From positions 1 to 48,938 of the forward strand of contig CAJMQU010000032.1 in the NCBI GenBank assembly GCA_905215555.1: a DNA stretch of 48,938 nt, written 5' to 3'. A model generated the notes under the pieces. It did not search any database, was not told the origin of the DNA, and worked only from the letters and a program-made list of their open reading frames with translations. Below, one piece after another: positions 9,201-16,736 of the stretch; the first letter of the stretch is position 1, and each line of letters starts with the position of its first letter. The position numbers and the translations under genes were made by a program. Origin of the DNA: an uncultured bacterium. Lineage in GTDB: Bacteria > Bacteroidota > Bacteroidia > Bacteroidales > Bacteroidaceae.

Positions 9201-10166
9201 GCAGAGGATTTTACCGGTACGGTGCATCCTACCGTGCTCGACAGTAAAGAACAGGTGACCACTCTCGACAACTGTGGTGAGGGAGCTTACAGTTATACGG
9301 AGCGCAGTAAAACTCTTTTCTCCGGCAGTGACTCTGTTCGCCAGGGGCGGTTTGAATTCACTTTTCCCGTACCGCTGGATATCAATTATTCGGATGAAGA
9401 AGGTTTGCTGAGCCTTTATGCACTGAGTGCAAACCGGTCTAATGAAGCGGGGGGATATTTTGACCGCTTCCTGGTAGGTGGTACGGCCGATGAGATTTCT
9501 TCGGATACTTTAGGGCCCAAGATGACGATTTATCTGAATACCCCGGATTTCCACTCCGGAGGACAAACCAATAATACGCCTCTTTTTGTGGCGGAACTGG
9601 AAGATGCTGACGGCATCAATACAGTGGGCAACGGTATCGGTCACGACCTTTCGCTTTGTATCGACGGTAGTGCGGTGCTGACTTATAATTTGAATGAACA
9701 CTATACCCCTACAGCCGGAGACTATACCCGGGGGACTGTGCACTTCTCCGTGCCCGACCTTGCTGAAGGAAAGCATACCCTTTCATTCCGTGCCTGGGAT
9801 TTGCTGAATAATTCTTCAACAAAGACACTGGACTTTGAAGTGGTTCACGGATTACGCCCCAATCTTTTCTCCTTGATATGTACGCAGAGTCCTGCAAGGG
9901 AGGGCACAACATTTGTTCTCTCGCATAATCGTCCCGGTTCTACGCTTGCTGTGCGCATGTCGGTATATGATTTTTCCGGCCGTGAATTGTGGACACACCT
10001 GGAACAGGGCATATCCGAAGGGCAGACTTATTACGTGGAATGGGATTTATGCAGTAATGGCGGACAACGCCTGGCACCCGGTGTATATTTGTACCGTGCT
10101 TCCATAATCTCCGATGGCAGCCGTGAAAGTACGAAAGCGCAGAAAATCATTATCCTGTCACAATAA
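6297..10166 (+). CDS. porU: Type IX secretion sortase PorU (gingipain-like cysteine protease)
   Basis: In Porphyromonas, PorU is the outer-membrane C25 protease that removes the C-terminal sorting domain of type IX cargo and links it to A-LPS. Here, residues 1-21 are a signal peptide (start MSIKRCWLFCCFIALF). The C25 domain lies at about 540-920 with His796 in NYTGHGS and Cys829 in ITATCDFTRFD; the 33-residue spacing equals the PorU catalytic pair as I recall it (His657/Cys690). The end resembles a type IX C-terminal domain (YDFSGRELW, GVYLYRA), as PorU itself has. At 1289 residues it is a little longer than P. gingivalis PorU. porV follows 48 bp downstream. Confidence 0.92.
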   Translation: MSIKRCWLFCCFIALFLPVSAQEFVTLNWQELPSAQMLPVVTRELPLGDDFRFFTYQVEIEFPEYQKLSKSEAAALEVRLDSLRRLPDEDTALREGLPVSPLITSFIKVSAHRGFLSVNFIPVVYREGSYQRLNSFKLSVKPFPKKEGMGEGTFTRSTAIPSVETSLEGYASLSNYTSLKDCTNSLLSSGRWTRIRVRNTGVFKITNAELKKMGFSRPEKVRVFGYGGYLLSQRFSEHPAVDLPEVPLLRLSDGVLFYARGTISWKPDTRNSYFVRERNFYSDEGYYFLTDRDDIPEMETEVKASLQGTAANRLTTFNSYALYEKDAFSWANTGRELYEDYDYVVRNTKNYTLNLPGIVPGEPGWLTATFAARSIEVATSYSVSVDGMMQGNALLASISSADQYYTRATSATINTSWQGTNSGTAVVTVTHNRPSGTSGRLDYIALNYTRELALNAPYLTFRSLASIDKETTFVLSGATASTIIWDVTEPANISRIEGHFADGTYTFTIPAGKLREFVAVNPETTGFETVESVGGIANQNLHSLEATDMIIISPDRSDLMTQAERLAQAHREKDGLSVVVIPAPQIYNEFSSGTPDGTAYRRLMKMLYDRFPTAAERPKYLLFFGDCSYDNRMLTSSWKNYRPDHYLLSYQSENSIEETGSYVTDDYFGFLDDEEGDNLTAAMLDIGIGRFPVRTAAEAKAAVDKTIAYMENKHAGPWKHTVCYVSDDGDKNLHISQSEILASYTERNYPSLLVNRIYADAFHREASATGETYPDATKRLLQMFDKGMLVVNYTGHGSTSAWAAENLLTVNDITKMSSPRLPLWITATCDFTRFDDIQTSAGEQAFLNAKGGAIALLTTSRVVYASQNSSLNQAFLRHIFSRPEGKRLRLGDIMRLSKCDEALANDKNKLNFALIGDPALTLAYPDYQVQIDEFAGVNVSEEGAVYPQVKAGSKITVKGHILTPEGNPAEDFTGTVHPTVLDSKEQVTTLDNCGEGAYSYTERSKTLFSGSDSVRQGRFEFTFPVPLDINYSDEEGLLSLYALSANRSNEAGGYFDRFLVGGTADEISSDTLGPKMTIYLNTPDFHSGGQTNNTPLFVAELEDADGINTVGNGIGHDLSLCIDGSAVLTYNLNEHYTPTAGDYTRGTVHFSVPDLAEGKHTLSFRAWDLLNNSSTKTLDFEVVHGLRPNLFSLICTQSPAREGTTFVLSHNRPGSTLAVRMSVYDFSGRELWTHLEQGISEGQTYYVEWDLCSNGGQRLAPGVYLYRASIISDGSRESTKAQKIIILSQ

Positions 10167-10214
10167 ATGAGGCTGTTGACAGTTTTATTAAGACAGTTCT
10201 AAAAATAACGTTGT

Positions 10215-11384
10215 ATGAAGAAATTAATCTTAGTATCCATCATAGCTTTCTTGTCCGTAAGTCTTTCTGCACAAGATAAGAACCAGTTTAACCCTGTCAA
10301 TACCGGCGTTAACTCTTTAGGTATTGCCCCCGATTCTCGTGGCGGTGGTATGGGAGATGTGGGTGCGGCAACTGATCCTGACGTAAATTCCCAGTACTGG
10401 AATCCTGCAAAGTATCCGTTCACTATCAGCCGTGCCGGAGTAGCTGTTTCATATACACCCTGGTTGCGTAAACTGGTGAATGATATTGACTTGGCGTATG
10501 TAGCAGGCTATTATCGTATCGGAGATTATCAGGCTGTCAGCGGCTCATTGCGTTACTTTTCTTTGGGAGAAGTACCGGTCAATCAGGGCGAGAATTCTCC
10601 GGGCTATACTATCAAGCCTTATGAAATGGCAGTAGACGTAGCTTACTCCCGTATGCTTTCCGAACATTTCTCTGCGGCTGTTGCATTACGTTACATCTAT
10701 TCAGATCTGGCATATAAGGAGGATGAAGACGTTTCCGCCGGTTCTGCATTTGCCGCCGATATTGCGTTCTATTATACTAATTATATCATTCTCGCGCAGC
10801 GTGAGTGTATGCTTTCTTTCGGGTTGAACGCCTCTAATATAGGTACGAAGATTTCATATGATAGCGGCAATACCAGTCAGTTCCTGCCTACCAACCTGCG
10901 TTTGGGAGCTTCTTTGCTGTTTCCGATAGATGATTACAATACGATTGGAGTCAGTTTTGATGCTAATAAATACATGGTTCCCACCCGTCCCATCCGTGGA
11001 GAAGAGGAGTCGCAGGAGGAGTATGAAGAGCGTCTGGATCGTGACTACAATGATATTTCGCCTATTAAAGGTATCTTTAAATCTTTCAGTGACGCTCCCG
11101 GTGGTTTCAAGGAAGAATTGCAGGAGATACAGTGGTCGTTGGGATTGGAATATACCTATCATGAACAGTTCTCCGTTCGTGGCGGCTATCACTGGGAACA
11201 TGAGAATAAAGGAAACCGCAAGTACTTCTCGTTCGGTGCAGGATTCAAGATGAGCGTGTTCTCGCTGGATGCCGCTTATCTGGTGTCTACGGCACAGAGC
11301 AATCCGCTCGACCAGACACTTCGCTTTACGTTAGGTTTCGACCTTGACGGGATTAAGGATTTGTTCGGGCGTCGCAGAAGATGA
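10215..11384 (+). CDS. porV: Type IX secretion outer-membrane protein PorV (LptO)
   Basis: FadL-like 14-strand outer-membrane barrel that shuttles type IX cargo to the PorU sortase. A signal peptide covers residues 1-19. The N-terminal block is the family signature: LGIAPDSRGGGMGDVGAATD, then NSQYWNPAKYPF and WLRKLVNDIDLAYVAGYYR. The C-terminus (FTLGFDLDGIKDLFGRRRR) is typical. The length (389) is normal. The porU-porV order is conserved in T9SS-bearing Bacteroidetes. The gene ends 3 bp from the oppositely oriented protease gene. No other type IX gene is in the window. Confidence 0.93.
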   Translation: MKKLILVSIIAFLSVSLSAQDKNQFNPVNTGVNSLGIAPDSRGGGMGDVGAATDPDVNSQYWNPAKYPFTISRAGVAVSYTPWLRKLVNDIDLAYVAGYYRIGDYQAVSGSLRYFSLGEVPVNQGENSPGYTIKPYEMAVDVAYSRMLSEHFSAAVALRYIYSDLAYKEDEDVSAGSAFAADIAFYYTNYIILAQRECMLSFGLNASNIGTKISYDSGNTSQFLPTNLRLGASLLFPIDDYNTIGVSFDANKYMVPTRPIRGEEESQEEYEERLDRDYNDISPIKGIFKSFSDAPGGFKEELQEIQWSLGLEYTYHEQFSVRGGYHWEHENKGNRKYFSFGAGFKMSVFSLDAAYLVSTAQSNPLDQTLRFTLGFDLDGIKDLFGRRRR

Positions 11385-11387
11385 TTT

Positions 11388-12833
11388 TTAGCGGCGTGAG
11401 TTCCACCAGTCCAGATAAAAACCGGTTATTCCTAATAGTACGTCTGTTATTTTCAGATCCTTTTCCGGTATATTCAGATGCAGCTTTTTAGGGTCGTAAA
11501 TCGTGGCATTGACTCCCTGTGTCCGTGGCGTTGTCTTCACGAACATATCTCTCATATTAATTGTAATCGTGCTGAAACTCCGGAATATATCCATTCCCAT
11601 AATTCCTTGTCCGGCAAAGTGAACCCCATTTTGTTCAGGTGTTGCCACTATGCTGAGGCTATCTGTACATCCCAAATACTCGCCTATCTGAAAACATGCG
11701 CTCGGCAATCTGTAAATACAGACCCGTGCTGTGCCGCCGAAACCGCCAAGTCCCATTGAGTCTCTCTCCGCTATTCGTTCGATGTGATCTTTGTGCCGTT
11801 CGAAGTAATCATAATTTAACTGGCTGAGACCGGAACCGCTGTCGAGGTTCATCCGTAGTAATTCATGGTCATATACGACTTCAAGGTCAAGGATGTTTTT
11901 GCTTGTAAAACAGATGTTCGGGGCAAATCCCGGTGCGGGAGTCAGGCTTTTGGGAATAGTCAGGCGGTTGGTGCGGAAATCCAGTTTTATTTCTTGAAGC
12001 TGGTTGAGGATAGGCAGCCCGATGATGGCTTCCAGATGTTTCATGTAGCGGTCGGCCTTTTCGTCTCCGGTTTTCATATCCAGCACATAGAAAGGGATGT
12101 TCCGCATCACGAGAGGGCCTATCTTTATCTCTTCGGCAATGGCGAATTGTCCGCTTCCGGTACCTACTCCGTTTGCAGTGATTTCTATATCCAGTATCTT
12201 CATTCCGCAGGCTTTGGCTACTTCGGGGGTGACTACATTGACACCTGCTCCCGTATCCAGTGTGAAGTTCTGTTCTTTTCCATTCACATTTCCTTCTAAA
12301 GTTATAGTGGTGGCTCCCGAACCGCGTTTGCCTATGCTGTCTATGCGGATAGGCAGCACTAAATCCGTTTCCGGTTTCTCCCATTGGTATAAGGCATAGC
12401 CGGACAAAACACGATATTCTTTTTCTTTTCTCCGGTATCCTGTCAGGAAAGCACTGTCTACTTGCCCTGTCAGTTGGTCACAGAAACTTTTCAGTGTTTC
12501 GGCGGCCTGGTCGTTTGCTCCCAGCTTGCTTAGGTTTTCGGTAAGAAGGTAAATCATGGAAGCCGTATTCTCAAATCCCATATTCTCCTGTTGTTCGGCC
12601 AGTAATTTGCCGATGGCTTCGCAGGCGGCTTCGGGATGGTTGAAGAAGTTATATAGCAATGCTTGTCCAAAATCGTAGAGGAAAGGGTTTAGAGAATCTT
12701 TGTTTACGGCGAATTCCCGTTGCAGTTCAAACCAGTTCTCCTGATTCATGTAGTTTGCTACTCGGTTGTTGGCGGTTTGGCCGAATGCGCTGAGGCTTGT
12801 GCAGATAACTGCAACGAGAAATAGCTTTTTCAT
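11388..12833 (-). CDS. Secreted retropepsin-like aspartic protease
   Basis: A 481-residue exported protein. Residues 1-19 are a signal peptide (ending AFGQ). Residues about 25-140 look helical and repeat-like, resembling tetratricopeptides. Two aspartic-protease lobes follow: DTGAG at 193-197 and DSGSG at 331-335, each followed by hydrophobic strands and a GLPIL/GIMGMD-type element. Bilobal bacterial retropepsin-like proteases of this form are common but poorly characterised in Bacteroides, and the substrate is unknown. A -7 match on the minus strand (TATATTTG, 12873-12866) lies 33 bp before the start codon. It runs convergently into porV. Confidence 0.85.
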   Translation of the reverse strand: MKKLFLVAVICTSLSAFGQTANNRVANYMNQENWFELQREFAVNKDSLNPFLYDFGQALLYNFFNHPEAACEAIGKLLAEQQENMGFENTASMIYLLTENLSKLGANDQAAETLKSFCDQLTGQVDSAFLTGYRRKEKEYRVLSGYALYQWEKPETDLVLPIRIDSIGKRGSGATTITLEGNVNGKEQNFTLDTGAGVNVVTPEVAKACGMKILDIEITANGVGTGSGQFAIAEEIKIGPLVMRNIPFYVLDMKTGDEKADRYMKHLEAIIGLPILNQLQEIKLDFRTNRLTIPKSLTPAPGFAPNICFTSKNILDLEVVYDHELLRMNLDSGSGLSQLNYDYFERHKDHIERIAERDSMGLGGFGGTARVCIYRLPSACFQIGEYLGCTDSLSIVATPEQNGVHFAGQGIMGMDIFRSFSTITINMRDMFVKTTPRTQGVNATIYDPKKLHLNIPEKDLKITDVLLGITGFYLDWWNSRR

Positions 12834-12917
12834 GTTTGTGGGTATTAGCAGATTGTATAATTTCTCAAATATACGAAAAATTCCTTTAGTCTATTCTTCC
12901 CCAAAAATATTTTTTTT

Positions 12918-12948
12918 CTTGTTACCTCGCTTTTTTTCCGTACTTTCG
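12918..12948 (+). promoter_or_regulatory. Putative promoter of ispF
   Basis: -33-like CTTG (12918-12921), 19-nt spacer, -7-like TACTTTCG (12941-12948, one mismatch). The start codon is 34 bp downstream. Confidence 0.5.
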
Positions 12949-12981
12949 TGCATTCATCCGATTAAAAACAAGAAAAGTGAT

Positions 12982-13461
12982 ATGAAAATACGTGTAGGCT
13001 TTGGCTTCGATGTACACCAACTGGTGGTAGGGCGCGAACTTTGGTTGGGCGGTATCCGCCTGGAACATGAGAAAGGATTACTAGGGCATTCGGATGCCGA
13101 CGTGCTGATACATGCCATCTGTGATGCCCTGTTGGGAGCAGCCAATATGCGCGATATCGGCTATCACTTTCCCGATACCGCAGGAGAATTCAAGAACATC
13201 GACAGCAAGATATTATTAAAGAAAACGGTGGAGCTGATAGCAACGAAAGGTTACGCCGTAGGAAACGTCGATGCTACCATCTGTGCGGAACGCCCTAAGC
13301 TGAAACCTCATATTCCCGCCATTCAGCAGACGCTCTCCGAAGTGATGGGAGTGGATGAGGATGATATCTCCATCAAGGCTACCACGACAGAAAAACTTGG
13401 CTTTACAGGTCGTGAAGAGGGTATATCAGCCTATGCGACAGTGCTGATTACTAAAGACTAA
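12982..13461 (+). CDS. ispF: 2-C-methyl-D-erythritol 2,4-cyclodiphosphate synthase
   Basis: Fifth step of the MEP isoprenoid pathway: converts CDP-methylerythritol 2-phosphate to MEcPP with release of CMP. At 159 residues it is the usual trimeric size. Metal ligands Asp10 and His12 (FGFDVHQLVVG) and His44 (HSDADVLIHAICDALLG) are present, with the CMP-binding ATTTEKLGFTGREEG near the end. The frame extends further upstream, but the ATG at 12982 fits the family N-terminus (MKIRVGFGFDVH) and the promoter. A phosphoesterase gene follows 57 bp later and may be co-transcribed. Confidence 0.96.
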   Translation: MKIRVGFGFDVHQLVVGRELWLGGIRLEHEKGLLGHSDADVLIHAICDALLGAANMRDIGYHFPDTAGEFKNIDSKILLKKTVELIATKGYAVGNVDATICAERPKLKPHIPAIQQTLSEVMGVDEDDISIKATTTEKLGFTGREEGISAYATVLITKD

Positions 13462-13518
13462 AAGCTTATCATGATAATTGATTTCAACCTAAATAACTAC
13501 CTAAAACTAATCATTAAC

Positions 13519-14535
13519 ATGAAGAGAATTTCTTTAACCCTTTGTCTGGCTTTTCTTACGGTTCTGTTCTGCCAGGCACAGGTTTCTCCTTTGAAGTTTA
13601 ACAAGAACGGAGAGTTCAAAATCGTTCAGTTCACTGACGTTCATTTCCAGTATCACAACCCGGCATCGGCCATTGCCCTGAAGCGCATCAACGAAGTGCT
13701 CGATGCCGAACGTCCCGATTTAGTAGTATTTACTGGTGACGTGGTTTATGCACCACCCGCTGATACGGCTATGCGGGCCGTGCTTGACTGTGCCTCTTCC
13801 CGTAAGATTCCGTTTGTGGTGACTTTCGGTAATCACGATAATGAACAGGGAAAGACGCGTGCTGAATTGTATGACATCATTCGCACGATGCCTTATAATA
13901 TCCAGCCCGACCGTGGAGCTGTAGAGTCGCCCGACTATGTGCTTACAGTGAAGTCTTCGGATGGCAAGAAAGATGCGTCCGTACTCTATTGCCTCGATTC
14001 TCACTCTTACTCCAAACTGCCGGATGTGAAGGGGTACGACTGGCTTACTTTTGACCAGGTGAACTGGTATCGCCGGCAAAGTGCTGCCTTCACTGCACAG
14101 AACGGCGGAAAGCCTTTGCCTGCTTTGGCATTTTTCCATATCCCCCTGCCCGAATATAACCAGGCCGCTTCTGATGAAAGTGCAATCCTTTATGGCACGC
14201 GGATGGAGAAAGCTTGTGCTCCTGCCATCAATACCGGTATGTTTGCCGCAATGAAAGAGGCCGGTGATGTGATGGGAACTTTCGTTGGTCATGACCATGA
14301 CAATGATTACTCTGTAATGTGGAAAGGTATCGTGCTGGCTTACGGTCGTTTCACGGGGGGCAATACGGAATACAACCATCTCTCTAACGGTGCCCGCGTG
14401 ATTGTGCTGAGAGAAGGAGAACGTACCTTTACCTCGTGGATACATCTGAAAGGCGGTGAGATTATTGATAAAACCGTTTATCCCGACAGCTATGTGAAGG
14501 ATGACTGGCGCAAGCGCCCGTTGGTGACGGAATAA
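13519..14535 (+). CDS. Secreted calcineurin-like metallophosphoesterase
   Basis: A 338-residue exported phosphoesterase. Residues 1-20 are a signal peptide (MKRISLTLCLAFLTVLFCQA). The dinuclear metal site is complete: D40/H42 (FTDVHF), GD at 73-74 (VVFTGDVVY), GNHDN at 104-108, FFHIPLPEY and the final GHDHDND. The pattern fits purple-acid/Dcr2-type phosphatases of Bacteroides. The frame is open to 13471, but only the ATG at 13519 gives a signal peptide. The substrate is unknown. A hairpin lies 25 bp after the stop. Confidence 0.9.
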   Translation: MKRISLTLCLAFLTVLFCQAQVSPLKFNKNGEFKIVQFTDVHFQYHNPASAIALKRINEVLDAERPDLVVFTGDVVYAPPADTAMRAVLDCASSRKIPFVVTFGNHDNEQGKTRAELYDIIRTMPYNIQPDRGAVESPDYVLTVKSSDGKKDASVLYCLDSHSYSKLPDVKGYDWLTFDQVNWYRRQSAAFTAQNGGKPLPALAFFHIPLPEYNQAASDESAILYGTRMEKACAPAINTGMFAAMKEAGDVMGTFVGHDHDNDYSVMWKGIVLAYGRFTGGNTEYNHLSNGARVIVLREGERTFTSWIHLKGGEIIDKTVYPDSYVKDDWRKRPLVTE

Positions 14536-14874
14536 TAGAAGAATGTATATTCGATAATTGAGGCTGGATCAAAATTGAAATAAAGATTTTGATTCAGCCT
14601 CTGTGCTTTATGCTAATTTCAAGTCTGAAAGAGTTTATTCCTTTTAGTCTTTTCTTCTTGCTCCTTTACATCCGGATTGTGTCAAACCCGTATCATCTCC
14701 GTATCTTTACGCTTGGATTGATGCTTCATTCAGAACAAAAAGTTACCGGAATACCTTTTTTGCTGACAGAAGCTTTTCCTAAAACCTCCGAAATAGAATC
14801 TGAATGCATAATATACGGAATATAAATGCACGGTTTCTGCATGTAAAGTCAGTAGATGTAATACTTATGCAGAG
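14536..14874. other. Gene-free stretch before the 22-bp array
   Basis: Two overlapping short frames (14589-14825 and 14804-15184 on +) have no family features, no start signal and no codon pattern like the neighbours. Apart from the hairpin at 14560-14601, I see no promoter or gene here. Confidence 0.5.
14560..14601 (+). terminator. Hairpin after the phosphoesterase, probable terminator
   Basis: Arms 14560-14575 (GAGGCTGGATCAAAAT) and 14586-14601 pair at 15 of 16 positions with a 10-nt loop. There is no clean T-tract after it, so it may be a Rho-independent terminator of weak type or an mRNA 3'-end stabiliser. Confidence 0.55.
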
Positions 14875-15050
14875 AAACTATGCTTCTTTCGTGCAGGAAC
14901 TATGCTTCTTTCGTGCAGGAACTATATATCTTTCGTGCAGGAACTATATATCTGACACGCACGATCTCTATATGGGACACGCACGATCTATAGATCGGAG
15001 ACAAACGGTCTATAGATGGGAGACGTACCATCTATTTCCACTGTACAGAC
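14875..15050. repeat. Eight diverging 22-bp tandem repeats
   Basis: Eight head-to-tail units of exactly 22 bp begin at 14875, 14897, 14919, 14941, 14963, 14985, 15007 and 15029. Early units read GAACTATGCTTC + TTTCGTGCAG. Units 4-5 change the second half to GACACGCAC. Units 6-7 have a TCTATAGAT core with GGAGAC. Neighbouring units are most alike, so the array drifts step by step. The period is not a multiple of three and there is no spacer structure, so it is neither coding nor CRISPR. It lies about 150 bp from the 3' end of the GH28 gene. Confidence 0.85.
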
Positions 15051-15203
15051 CGCCTGTTTTTCTTCTATTAGAGTTGTATATATTTCTGTATTGCGCTATC
15101 AATCAAAGAAATGCTGATTTTCGTTCGTTTCTTTTCGTTCTTCCCGGTATCGGGATGAAACCATCGCATTCTCGTTATGCATAAAAAGCAAAGTGTCAAC
15201 TAA

Positions 15204-16574
15204 TTAATCTTCCTGTTCCGCAGACGTAACCTGTTTCCCGTTCACCTCCACGTTGTCGAGCACCAGATTCACCACATTATCCATCTGTATGGCTTTCGGT
15301 GCCTGTTTCACCTTTATATTCCGCAGGGTGATATTATACAGTTTCGCTTCCGGCAAACCGTTTGCCATGAGTGCCACGCTGTCCACGCGATTACACGTGA
15401 CGTCCTCTATACAAATATTCCGGAAAACCGTCGGATGGTTTCCGCCTCTGTAACCGTGGTAGTTTGTGCGGAAGTTGATAACTCCCCACAGGCATACGTC
15501 CGCTTCTATCCGGCGCATATTCAGGTTCTCGAAGTAACCTCCTCTGTCCAGATTCGACTTAAAATAGATGCCGTTGCGGCAACTGTCTATCTTGCAATCC
15601 TCGATAAAGATATTCCGCACGCCGCCGGACATCTCGCTGCCGATAGTGATTGCCCACCGGGCGAAGTGGCAATTGCGGATAATCACATTTTCCGTGGCCT
15701 GACCGATGCGCCAGCCGTCCTGGTCACGGCCCGACTTAATGGCAATGCCGTCATCCCCTACATTGAAGTCCATGTTTTCAATCAGCACGTTGGTACTCGA
15801 TTCCGGATCACAGCCGTCATTATTGTAGTTATTGCTGTCTATATATACATTGCGTACAGTCACATTGTCGCAGAAGACAGGGTGGATAATCCAGAAGGGA
15901 GAGTCGTATATCTGCACATCTTCTACCAGCACATTCTTGCAGCCGTAGAACTGTATCATGCAGGGACGCAGATAATACCCTTCGCCGAACACTCGTTCGT
16001 ATACCGGAACGGAGTCGATACCCATCTGGCGCAATCGGTCGAGGGCAGGCCCTTGCAGTGCATGCCAGCCGTTGAAGGTCACCGCACCGTTGCCGTCGAT
16101 TGTGCCTTTTCCGGTTAGCGCGACATTGGTGCATTGGTAGGCATAGATGAAAGGGGAGTAGTTGAAGCATTCCGTTCCTTCCCATTTGGTCAATACCATG
16201 GGCAGGTAATCGGAGGCTACGGTAGAGAATTCCAGTCGCGCTCCTTCAGCGATGTGCAGGTTTACGTTGCTTTTCAATAAGATGGAACCTTTGCTGAAAT
16301 AGTGTCCGGCAGGGATGAGGACTGTGCCGCCCCCGTTGGTATTACATTGGTTGATAGCTTCCAGGATGGCGGGACGGCTGTCGTAAGCCGTGTCATCCTT
16401 TGCTCCGTACTTTGTTACGTCATAAACGCTGTCGGGAAAAGTGGGCGGAACGATGTTCTTCAGTATTTCGGGTACTTTTACCCATTCACCCGTTTCTTTA
16501 CCCGTAATCTTGGCACTGTTGCATGCCGTCCACAAGATGGGGACGAGGCAAACGAATAGAACTAATTTCTTCAT
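15204..16574 (-). CDS. GH28 family glycoside hydrolase (polygalacturonase-like lipoprotein)
   Basis: A parallel beta-helix enzyme likely to hydrolyse galacturonide links in pectin, probably exo-acting. A lipobox ends at Cys18 (ILWTAC), so it is lipid-anchored. Residues about 50-90 carry the pectate-lyase-like entry (VTKYGAKDDTAYDS, GGGTVLIPAGHY). Catalytic acids lie in NNDGCDPESS (Asp253/Asp256) and GDDGIAIKSG (Asp274/Asp275). The usual GHG is replaced by GSE (312-314) followed by MSGGV. At 456 residues it is a normal length. It stands alone, with no SusC/SusD pair beside it. A -7 match on the minus strand (TATTTTTG, 16610-16603) lies 28 bp upstream of the start. Confidence 0.9.
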   Translation of the reverse strand: MKKLVLFVCLVPILWTACNSAKITGKETGEWVKVPEILKNIVPPTFPDSVYDVTKYGAKDDTAYDSRPAILEAINQCNTNGGGTVLIPAGHYFSKGSILLKSNVNLHIAEGARLEFSTVASDYLPMVLTKWEGTECFNYSPFIYAYQCTNVALTGKGTIDGNGAVTFNGWHALQGPALDRLRQMGIDSVPVYERVFGEGYYLRPCMIQFYGCKNVLVEDVQIYDSPFWIIHPVFCDNVTVRNVYIDSNNYNNDGCDPESSTNVLIENMDFNVGDDGIAIKSGRDQDGWRIGQATENVIIRNCHFARWAITIGSEMSGGVRNIFIEDCKIDSCRNGIYFKSNLDRGGYFENLNMRRIEADVCLWGVINFRTNYHGYRGGNHPTVFRNICIEDVTCNRVDSVALMANGLPEAKLYNITLRNIKVKQAPKAIQMDNVVNLVLDNVEVNGKQVTSAEQED

Positions 16575-16602
16575 GGTATTGAGTTTATATAAATGTGCGG
16601 AA

Positions 16603-16610
16603 CAAAAATA
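16603..16610 (-). promoter_or_regulatory. -7 element for the GH28 gene
   Basis: TATTTTTG on the minus strand is a full TAnnTTTG match 28 bp before the start codon. No -33 TTTG at the expected distance. Confidence 0.45.
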
Positions 16611-16706
16611 CCTGTTTCCACCGGAAGTATATAGGTGAATTTGATTTTTAGGTTGGAGATTTTGATATTATCCCCGCTTCATGCAGTAGATGAGTGATAA
16701 ATTCAT

Positions 16707-16714
16707 TAGTTTTG
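16707..16714 (+). promoter_or_regulatory. -7 element for the oxidoreductase-thiD unit
   Basis: TAGTTTTG matches TAnnTTTG fully and lies 22 bp before the ATG at 16737. Confidence 0.5.
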
Positions 16715-16736
16715 TCGGAAGAAAATAGATTTGATC

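Noticed and set aside
12766..12981. Extended IspF N-terminus
   Set aside because: The extra 72 codons overlap the divergent protease gene and the ispF promoter; IspF proteins begin at the MKIRVGFGFDVH segment.
14875..15050. CRISPR array
   Set aside because: The units are directly abutting 22-bp copies with no unique spacers, and there are no cas genes nearby.
14589..15184. Two short + strand reading frames as small genes
   Set aside because: They cross the 22-bp array out of phase with its period, have no start signal, and look like no known protein.
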